A stretch of 12,995 bases of DNA from Ichthyophonus hoferi (lineage: Eukaryota; Opisthokonta; Ichthyosporea; Ichthyophonida; Ichthyophonidae). Below, one piece after another: positions 1 to 7,535 of this stretch. Below the pieces are notes generated by a model, which saw nothing but the letters and a program-made list of their open reading frames with translations, searched no databases and was not told where the DNA came from. The stretch covers positions 23,824-36,818 of the forward strand of contig NAOQ01000700.1 of NCBI GenBank assembly GCA_002751075.1. Reading direction: 5' to 3'. The position numbers and the translations under genes are program-made. Every line of letters begins with the position of its first letter. The first letter of the stretch is position 1.

Positions 1-5
1 AAACA

Positions 6-7
<2 letters not shown>

Positions 8-48
<41 letters not shown>
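8..48. repeat. (TA)n dinucleotide microsatellite
   Basis: An uninterrupted alternating A/T tract of about 41 bases at the left edge. It lies just before a strong GTAAGT donor and about 700 bases before the start codon of the bHLH-PAS gene. It may simply be a simple repeat near the promoter; no TATA-box role can be shown. Confidence 0.95.
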
Positions 49-51
<3 letters not shown>

Positions 52-59
52 TGTAAAGG

Positions 60-682
60 GTAAGTCTGCATGTGCATTCATAAGGGTTATTCTAGAGTGG
101 TACGTGAACCACTTGTCCAAGTTCTCTGTGCAAAGAAAATAACCTCCTAATGGCCTTATCAAGCATCATAGCTTAGCCTTTACAGATGTTGTTATTTATG
201 TTCATTTTGAAGGTGTTCACCCCAGTTCTTGGGTCTAGTGATGGGGTTTACCTTACCCTATTCCTGGGAGCATATAGACAACGTGTTCGGTGCGCCTCTA
301 CCTGACAGCTCAACTTAGTCATACAATAAGATCAATGATACGTTGATGAATAAACTAGGGAGTCAAACATCAAGTATACCTTTGAAAAAATTTATCACAA
401 ACCTATGTGAAAGGGTACTATTAGCAGTTTTAGGTTAACATAAACAGGGCCAACTATTGGCCTTGGACCAGGCTGCATCACTCATGCGCATATACACATA
501 CTAAAGAATCGCAGAAAACTGTATATTTTACATATCATATGCATAGACATTATCATATTCCCATATAACTGTCTGCTTAAAGTTAGATTTATTGTTCATC
601 TGGTAATAATCCTACACACCTTGTCATCCTATCTTTCCTTCCATCAAATCAATCTTATGCCTAACCACCCGTTGTGTCACAG
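60..682 (+). other. Candidate 5' UTR intron of the bHLH-PAS gene
   Basis: The right end is a convincing 3' splice site: a CTAAC branch-like motif (661-665), then a CAG acceptor ending at 682. A near-perfect donor, GTAAGT, stands at 60-65. Together they would define an intron of about 620 nt upstream of the coding region, leaving a 5' UTR exon piece at 683-756. The acceptor is well supported, but the donor pairing is inference because other GT sites exist. The interval also holds a 39-codon open frame at 186-305, which resembles nothing I know. No other coding signal was seen here. Confidence 0.4.
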
Positions 683-756
683 AATATTGCTAGTCCAGAT
701 ACCCTTTCTTGGGGTGTATCGTGCCGGCTGTGGTTGTGTAGCTCATAATATACAAC

Positions 757-3700
757 ATGGATGGCATGGAGGATATATCAGACGATGGAAGCTATATGTC
801 GGAAAAACAACCAGGAGGGAAGAGGTAAGAGCCCTATTGATAACTCTACCCGAGGACTTCACACCACACCATTTTTATATCTCTACATTTTTATATCTAA
901 GTTTGCATCGGAATTCCTCCTTCTCCTTTCCCCTCTCACACCAACTACCTGACACATCGTCCTATTCTCTCTTTTTATTTATTCATTTACCTGTGTACTC
1001 GGTGCTTTGTCTATATAAGGATTACTGGGTAGGTGGACGTTACCATGTTATAATTAATAATCAAAGACATATGAGTATACCGTTGAAGTTAATATTTACT
1101 CGGTTACAACGGGTTATTCCGATAGGGTTGTACATAGTCTAATGATGAATAAGAATGCAACACAGGATGAAGTCAGGAGAATGGATTCCGGCCAAGCAAA
1201 CAAAGCGTTACAAGGAAAGTCATAAACAGACAGAGAAATGTCGACGAGATAAGATCAACCAGTCTATTAAATCACTATGTAGGTGCAATGTCAAGAGTCA
1301 TACATAGTATATAAGGGGCAAGGAGGATAGATATAAAAGCGCTATTATTCTATTATTATTTATTATTACTGTTATTGTTGTTATTATGACTGTTGTGAGT
1401 ATTGTTATTGTTATTATTGTTATAATAGCAGACAACTGCGACTAACACTATGGTGTACAGCAAATATAGTTCCTACCTGCTCTTCACGGCTATCCAAACC
1501 AGATAAACTCACAGTGCTGTCGCATACCGTAGAATATATTAAGAGTCTACAGGAGGTACCACGTGCGCCTCTTCTCTTTGTCTACTCTTTTTTTTCCTTG
1601 TCCTTTTACATTTTCACCACTCTTTTGTTTCTATTATATAGATAGCAACATAGAGTACAACTGACAGCCTCGGTACACTGCCCTTATAGGTAACTGTGTG
1701 AATTAACTTAAAGTAAAACTATAAGTAATCCACCGTGATGTTTTGCATCACTTACCCGTCCTATTTTATGATTATCTCCATCTTCCTCCTGTTTTCTTAT
1801 ATTCTCTCTTATACTCTGGTTCATTTTATATTGGCTTTCTATTCCTCCCTTTTTTGTCATCTTTATAAGAATAAGAACTATTCAAATAAGGGTAAGCTAT
1901 TATTAGAAATAAAGCCATTCAAAAAGCAACTTTGGACCCATTTTTAGCGCACATTATATCTATTATTAATATTTTATTTTAGTCTTTTCATTGGAAAACC
2001 TTATTAGTAAAGGTGGTTAAATCGCGCAGCTTTAATAGTTTTACGTTGATCATATTCTTTATATATACCTTGCTAGGCTTAAGAGACCCTGTTAATGATA
2101 ACATAGGAATGGATAGGTGATCCGGTGGAATTTGTTGGTTGTAACAGAACCATTGGCTGTGACCATATTGGATGGTGGTTAACCATGTATGCCCTTGCAC
2201 TGCAGGAGGTAGTGGCTAGTCAGAGGACAAGTGTAGATGGTATTATGGGAAATAGTGGCATGAGTTTGATTGGCCGGATGGAGATAGACTGGCGCCAAAT
2301 CGTCATGGACAACATTAGCGATATTATCTTTGTTATCTCTCTGCAAGTAAGTTCCCTGGGGTGTAGACGGAAGAAAAGTTTAAAAAGGGAATGGACTAAG
2401 TGGTAGGGTGGGGAATTGAAAGCCGATGTATTGCAGTCACTATTATTACTCTGGAAGGATTACATATATATCATTGGTTATCCTTTTATCTATCATAACT
2501 ATTCTTTTATTATTTGGCCAAAACAAATACACACTAACAGTTATTATGTGGATTGTACGATTTGCATAGCAGGGAAAATTCATGCATTTATCGGCTTCAT
2601 GGAAGGCTGTTCTTGGGCACTCTGTCAATGAACTGCTACATCGATCTCTGGTAGACGTTATTCACCCTCATGATATTGAGTATATTAAGTGTCACATTAA
2701 CCAGTATCACAAAACAGGTTGGTTGTGTTATCTCTCTCATCTTCATCTAATAGGATATAGTAGGATATGTAATTTTCTCAAGCATTACATTTGCCTTAAC
2801 ATACATTATGGTTGGCATCCGTTGCCAATCATAGAGGTTATATGCCCAAGTATATAATGCCCTCCCCCAACATTTTCTCTCTCTTAAACAGTCAATTCCT
2901 TAAAGTTAATGAGAGGAAAACATTGGTCAAAATACATACTAATATATTCTAGAGTTAGTCATTCGGTTAGTCAGAAAATATCTTGTTGTGCCCTTACGCC
3001 GAGAGAGCTTATTCCCAGACTTCTCAATGACCACTCAGTTTATTTAATCTTTGCAATGGAGAGAGTTTTGAACAAGATATCCAGTTAGATTGTATATATT
3101 AAACTCGTGTAAGATAAACACGGGGTGTGTCTGACTGGCCAATCAACACAGGCATAGATTTCGTAGCTCGCTTTAGAAAGGGAAATGGAGAATATGTGTG
3201 GTTAGGCGTACGAGGTCGGCCTTACATTGCTGCGGATAGCAAGGTTTACTTGGTAGCCATTGGACGGCCCTATGATGTGAGTGGTTAGTATTGGCGACTG
3301 TGCATTGGCTGGAGGGATAGGGATATATGTGGATATTAATGTTATGCTACTGTAGTTGTGTATGAATACTGCGAGGTGTAACTGGACAGTGTGGTTGCAA
3401 GCCAAGATCCGGGTAGATACATATCAAAAATTACAACAAAATATACTTAGTCAACATAACATAACATTCTATTAAGTATTCCTACATGTTATGACTCTCC
3501 CCCTTATCTGACAATCCTACTAACATATATCATACTGACTAATCGCAAAAACTATACCTCAAACTCATGGTAAGATATCTTTCTAACGACTCCGTGAACA
3601 TGCTGTCTGGGTGCACGTAAACGAAGGTATTAATTACAGCTCTCTTACAGGGGCTGCAGATGTTACCTAAGGAGGACGAAGAATTTGTTTCCAAACATAA

Positions 3701-6700
3701 CCTGGATGCCAAATGGATCTTTGTGTCTCCCAATGTGAATGCCATATTAGGCTTTTTACCAGACGAACTTATTGGCGCTTACCCCAAAGAACTCCAACAT
3801 GCAGGTATTTCATGACTCACATGCATATTAAATTATCTGATACGTTAATTATGTTAGCGCTTACTGGCGGTAGCCTCTGGGTCTAGTAGAAAAATTATTG
3901 TAAAGCATAACGATATGTTCTGCTATCACTTATAACATGAAACATATTTTACATTAAGTACGTCAATACCTATATCTATATTAAAGTAGCTTTTTCATTT
4001 GATATTATTTTTAAAAAAAATTATTTCCTGCCATTTTCCTATAGCTGTACTAACTGTCATGAGTCCTCTTTTCCCACTCTTTCTCCTGCTTTGTTTTCTT
4101 TGTCTTTATCTTATTGTTATCTATGTCCAATCTTTTCTCCATTAGTACCAAACTATGTGTCTATCTTACCAACCCTGGTAGCCTTCCCATCTCCCATCAC
4201 TATCACTGTAAACCTAACCATAATCACAATCAATGTAGATCAAGACCTAGATATTAAGCTAGAGCCAGGCAGCGAGGCAGACCAACAGGTGCATCTAGTA
4301 TGCCAGTTGCGAAAGAAGAATGGAGGCTACGTGTGGATGGACCTGGTCGCCTGGTACTTCATGAACCCTGGGCTGAACACTCCGGCCTTTATTTTTTGCA
4401 GGTGCGTATGTATGTGTATATATGCACTGTTTGCTTAATGAATGGATGGTGTATACTATACTTGGGAGATTATGAAGGCGAGGGAGGATAGATAATACAT
4501 GCTTATCTAAATGCAAGTATACAATGGATATTAACCTAATGGGGTCAATGCCATAAACCGTTAGATGGAAGCGGTCCGATCAAACACGCGCTAGTCGAAC
4601 TGTGGAACCTCTTATCTATAATCCCAGTATAGGGCGATACGAAAACACCACTAACAAGGTACCACTTTACTCTAAGACCTCATTTACATTTACCCTACCT
4701 GTAGTCTAACTTCTAACCCGTTTCTATCCAATATCCTTCTTTATCTTTACGAGCTAGAGTATATACATAAATTATATTGTATTGTATTGTATTTTATTAT
4801 ATTATAGTATCTTTCTATACCTTTTTTTTCCCCGTTATCTCTCTCTTCCTCATAGTCCCTCGTTAATTACCTTGGCTTATTCGACAGACGTTTTGATATA
4901 TTATTATACTGCTATATTATGCATGTACAACAAAGGCATTTAAACCAAATCAGTTATGTCTTGTGTCTTGTGGCCATTCTATTGATGTTACCTATGGTGT
5001 TGCCTGTGATATGATATGGTTGAAGATACAGGGATGCTTAATAAATATTATATTTAACTGATTTCGATATGAAGTGAATGAACCAGCTAAGGCTTAAGTA
5101 TCATACTGTTGACTCTGTTAGCAACTATTACTTAGTGGATGGTAAATATATGCATATTGGGTTGGCCGCCTAGATCGCTTTCAGAACCTTGGAAAGACAT
5201 AATCACTATTATCCCGAGCACAACTAGAACTGTTGATGTTATTGATCATTATCTCATTGTGTGTATTGCAGGATGTAGTAACAATATATTAGATACTTTT
5301 ATTTGAGAAGTGGTTATACGGGTCTGTTGAGATGAATGTGGAGAGGTTTTCCTAATCGATAGAGTGTTTCAAAATGTAGAGCTTATGTAAGGTCACAATA
5401 TGTATTAGCATAACTCTACATTCTACTAATCATGAGGCAATGGGTTATATTGCCCAATAGGCATCCACTATATATGAAATGCACTATCATCTGATGGAAT
5501 AATCTTATGTCTGTCTGCCCTGCATGCATGTATGTACACGGTATATAATTCCATAAATGGTATTTAACTAAATACAGTCATTGGCTAACCAATCCAGTAT
5601 CGACAGCCATGTTATTAATCTAAATCTCTGAGTCATAATGCAAATAGAAGGCAGTAGATCACGTAATTATCATTAATTATCATTATATCGCAGGAACTCC
5701 TTGCCGGATTAATACAACTAAAAGATGAAAATAAGGAACTTAGACATCAGATCCTGCAGCTACAATTGGGCATTGAGACAGTATGTTGTTCTGTGTGTTG
5801 ACATATGGCTATACAGATATATATATGTACATGTACATGCACACATATATATATAGTTTGCACCCTAACTTACACACTACCTTACCATTTGCCCACATCA
5901 CCTTAGGTCTGGAACAGGGCCAATAATATATACATGCATATAACGTTCTTTAAGTACAGCCAATGTAACCTGGCTATAATAAGCCTTGTTTAACAACCAA
6001 ACGATTCAAAACTATATTTCGAATTGGCATATATGATTAATAAAAGTATCTTTTACCCATCAGGGTACGGGAGGTATATCACAGACCTCAACTACTCAAC
6101 AGTCATCCGCATATGCTCCTATTACTATACCAGGTCATGGGTGGGTGGAAGAAGCTGATCTACATGATGGTAGAGATAACAATTTAGGAGACTTTAAAAC
6201 TGCTGTCAAAACCCCACAATCACAGCAGATCATCGGTCCAGGCTATAGAGAACCGACTCGATTCGATGAAGATATACCCGTGGATGGGTTTGGACGATCT
6301 CTCTTAAACTCACAGATGTTTGTCAATTCCTTCCCATCTGGCTCCACTTCTGGCCTACTACCCCGTGAGTATTTTTCTCTACTCTCCGTGCAGAATGAAT
6401 TGAGGTTTTGAATTGAGTGGAATCAGGTTGGAAGTGTCTTTGTATAGACATTTGCAAGTGATGGCTCCTATCACTCTCTTTATTTCTTCTTTATTTTTCT
6501 CATATATATATTATTTACTCCTTCTGTATGATATCTTAATATCTCTATATAGTGATGGCTTATGACTGCTTACACAGTGAATTTATGCATCGTTTTACCC
6601 TTTCATAATTTATATTAATTATTTTACTGGTTCTACGTGATATTAAAGCTTGTCGTGTCGTATGGGAGGAGTGTGGTGATTTATTGCGGTGTCTATATTA

Positions 6701-7535
6701 ATGTATCTTAGCTGTCCAGCCACTCACCGACATACATGCTAACTTGGAAAAATACTCATGCATTTATTATTTCCCTTTTCTCTCACCCTGTCTATTACCC
6801 ATGCTTACATATACAGGATCAGGACCAGCCCATGGACATAGTGCTAGCGAGAACAATTGTATCCCACCAATGACATCTCGTGTGTCACTCCCAACACAGT
6901 ACTCGCCTAATAATTCCATCAACTGCATAGACGATCGGACAGATCGTGTACATCAAGTGCTTTTGGACAAATATTACAACGGAAATATTTCACCCCACTC
7001 TTTAGAAGGAGATAACTCAGTCTACCGCGAGAATGCCGGAGAGGACCAAGGTACCTCCTCCATGCGGAATGGGTATGTACGTACTCACCGGAATGATATA
7101 GATGTATCCCACGATAACTCCCCAATAACATGTAAACCATCTTTTTCTAATAATATTCCGAAAGCATCATCATTAAACCCGGCAGTGAAATCCAATCCTA
7201 ATTGGGGGGAGGATTTGGGCGGAAAAATAGGAAATCACCTTTGTATGTGTCCCACTAATGGTCAGGCCTCATGCACACAAAGTATCTGTCCGGAGTGTGC
7301 CTGTGGGGGCCAGGGCTCATGTGGTCGCCATGGCGAAATGCTGCTGGGAAATGATATGGATATGTCACGTCAGAGTATCTCGGTTTCCCCCAATCAATCG
7401 TTAGGAGCTCAACAAGGGATTGGGTTGGAAGCCCCACTTGTGGGACCTGGGGAATGGTCTGGTAGGGTAAATATGGAATTGGGTGGCCTACGAAGCTTGA
7501 GTGACCGCGACCTGGATGGAATGCTAATGAATTAA
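757..7535 (+). CDS. bHLH-PAS transcription factor, ARNT/BMAL-like, 12 exons, 734 aa
   Basis: Exons: 757-824, 1166-1278, 1461-1555, 2206-2346, 2573-2717, 3152-3276, 3651-3804, 4239-4401, 4565-4658, 5694-5780, 6064-6364, 6817-7535. They total 2205 nt, and every intron is GT-AG with compatible phase. The ATG sits in AACATGG, and an in-frame TAG at 739-741 lies upstream in the same putative exon, which supports this start. Domain order: acidic N-terminus (1-22), bHLH (37-91), PAS-A (about 121-227), PAS-B (about 239-335), leucine-rich coiled coil (367-395), polar disordered tail (396-637), Cys cluster (638-667), C-terminus ending at TAA. The bHLH carries VPTCS and KPDKLTVL, as in ARNT and BMAL. 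PAS-B opens EFVSKHNLDAKWIFVS, close to ARNT EFISRHNI. Family knowledge makes it a nuclear dimeric DNA-binding regulator; its ligand, partner and target genes are unknown. The least certain parts are the exon 8 donor, exon 9, and whether the 1035-nt intron 9 hides another exon. Confidence 0.9.
1206..1552 (+). other. bHLH domain (residues 37-91), split by one intron
   Basis: The basic region and helix 1 are in exon 2 (H42, E46, R49, R50, then DKINQSIKSL). The loop and helix 2 are in exon 3 (VPTCSSRLSKPDKLTVL, then SHTVEYIKSL). His, Glu and the Arg pair have the +4, +7, +8 spacing of class-B E-box binders such as MAX, ARNT and BMAL, which predicts CACGTG recognition. Cys48 stands where most relatives have Arg or Lys. 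The joining intron is 1279-1460 (donor GTAGGT, branch-like CTAAC at 1440-1444, acceptor TACAG). The split codon gives Ser61 and restores SLSNIVPTC, much like ARNT ELSDMVPTC. A nearby acceptor ending at 1469 would delete three residues and fits the family less well. Confidence 0.92.
1343..1425. repeat. ATT/GTT trinucleotide microsatellite in intron 2
   Basis: A degenerate run of ATT and GTT triplets fills nearly half of the 182-nt intron 2, between the two halves of the bHLH domain. It stops before the branch-like CTAAC and acceptor. It is probably length-variable between individuals; no function is visible. Confidence 0.85.
1556..2205 (+). other. Intron 3 of the bHLH-PAS gene, with an E-box at its 5' end
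   Basis: A 650-nt phase-0 intron between the bHLH and PAS-A exons, donor GTACCA and acceptor TGCAG at 2205, with a TTAAC branch-like motif at 2179-2183. A perfect CACGTG palindrome occurs at 1560-1565. A pyrimidine-rich stretch follows to about 1640. An open stretch from about 1983 is AT-rich, resembles no linker, and would make the bHLH to PAS-A spacer unusually long, so I left it out of the CDS. Confidence 0.75.
2290..3270 (+). other. PAS-A domain (residues about 121-227), three exons
   Basis: Exon 4 gives the first strands (DWRQIVMDNISDIIFVIS). Exon 5 gives GKFMHLSASWKAVLGHS, the helix and the VIHPHD motif that matches the usual HPDD of PAS folds. Exon 6 gives the last three strands (IDFVARFRKGNGEYVW, then GRPYIAADSKVYLVAIGRP). 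The exon 5/6 join uses donor GTTGGT at 2718 and acceptor ACACAG ending at 3151, and forms Gly188. The LOV flavin motif with its reactive Cys is absent, so this is not a LOV photoreceptor domain. The last strands also resemble the PAS cores of fungal white-collar proteins, so PAS alone does not settle ancestry. Confidence 0.9.
2806..2834 (+). repeat. 12-bp hairpin in intron 5
   Basis: Arms 2806-2817 and 2823-2834 pair over 12 bp, including two G-U pairs in RNA, around a 5-base loop. It is centred on TTGGCA/TGCCAA. It lies in the first third of intron 5 (2718-3151), away from both splice sites. Confidence 0.7.
3678..4401 (+). other. PAS-B domain (residues about 239-335), two exons
   Basis: Exon 7 gives EFVSKHNLDAKWIFVS, then NVNAILGFLPDELIG. 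Exon 8 gives VHLVCQLRKKNGGYVWMD, WYFMNPGLN and FIFC. These match in order ARNT/BMAL PAS-B: EFISRHNI, a GY.P.ELLG helix, a K..W.W strand and FMNP/FQNP. The HPDD-type motif seen in PAS-A is not present; YPKELQH stands there. A short acidic linker (DLDIKLEPGSEAD) separates helix and strands. The exon 7/8 join uses donor GTATTT at 3805 and acceptor TGTAG ending at 4238, forming Asp281. PAS-B of animal relatives serves dimerisation and sometimes ligand binding; neither can be shown here. Confidence 0.88.
4402..4564 (+). other. Intron 8 with two competing donors
   Basis: The donor GTGCGT at 4402 ends exon 8 in phase 2 and joins exon 9 (4565-4658; 31 codons after the split Arg335, beginning WKRSDQTRAS). 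Four bases later GTATGT at 4406 is a better donor by consensus and would end exon 8 in phase 0. Exon 9 is supported by an unbroken frame, correct phase at both ends, composition less AT-rich than its flanks, and a following GTACCA donor. It has no recognised domain. Confidence 0.65.
4659..5693 (+). other. Intron 9, the longest intron (1035 nt)
   Basis: Phase 0 at both ends, donor GTACCA, acceptor CGCAG at 5693. It is AT-rich with a short TATTG run (4776-4790) and a strong polypyrimidine stretch before a TAG at 4854. A frame opens after that TAG, but its translation is hydrophobic and unlike the flanking linker, so I did not call it an exon. A second CAG-preceded open stretch near 5194 is in the wrong phase. 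A hidden exon remains possible. Confidence 0.6.
5694..5780 (+). other. Single-exon coiled-coil segment (residues 367-395)
   Basis: This 87-nt exon encodes 29 residues starting ELLAGLIQLKDENKELRH, with Leu/Ile at heptad-like spacing and charged residues between. The other two frames are closed, so the phase is certain. It follows PAS-B and would extend the dimer interface. Both flanking introns are phase 0, so skipping it keeps the frame. Animal ARNT and BMAL are not known to me for a zipper at this place. Confidence 0.85.
5817..5854 (+). repeat. AT-rich inverted repeat in intron 10
   Basis: Arms of 12 bases (5817-5828 and 5843-5854) pair perfectly around a 14-base loop that itself contains part of a TGTACATGTACA palindrome. 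It sits near the start of intron 10 (5781-6063). Arms this AT-rich may be microsatellite-derived. Confidence 0.7.
6064..7241 (+). other. Polar, probably disordered tail (residues 396-637), exons 11-12
   Basis: Exon 11 (6064-6364) starts GTGGISQTSTTQQSS. Exon 12 starts at 6817 after donor GTGAGT (6365) and acceptor TACAG; the split codon gives Arg496. The region is rich in Ser, Thr, Asn, Gln, Pro and Gly, with acidic patches such as EEADLHD and DEDIPVD and no recognised fold. Activation domains of bHLH-PAS proteins often lie in such tails, but that role is inference here. Intron 11 (6365-6816) holds nothing else recognised. Confidence 0.8.
7242..7331 (+). other. C-terminal Cys/His cluster (residues 638-667)
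   Basis: Seven cysteines and one histidine fall in thirty residues: C638, C640, C648, C653, C656, C658, C664 and H667, in the form CxC-x7-C-x4-C-x2-C-x-C-x5-C-x2-H. Gly-rich spacers lie between (ECACGGQGSCGRHG). The rest of the tail is almost free of Cys. It could bind zinc, but I recognise no named zinc-finger family. The protein continues for 67 residues and ends LRSLSDRDLDGMLMN. Confidence 0.8.

Noticed and set aside
100-285. ACGTG half-sites (near 102 and 280) as response elements for the bHLH-PAS product
   Set aside because: Five-base motifs are expected about this often by chance in this length on two strands.
621-1142. 173-codon open frame on the + strand
   Set aside because: It overlaps coding exon 1 in another frame and runs through the UTR acceptor and intron 1. 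The translation is low-complexity with no domain; the real exon is 757-824.
5194-5300. Possible extra exon after a TTTCAG acceptor, with a frame open for over 30 codons
   Set aside because: Its entry phase does not match exon 9, and no donor returns phase 0 to exon 10.
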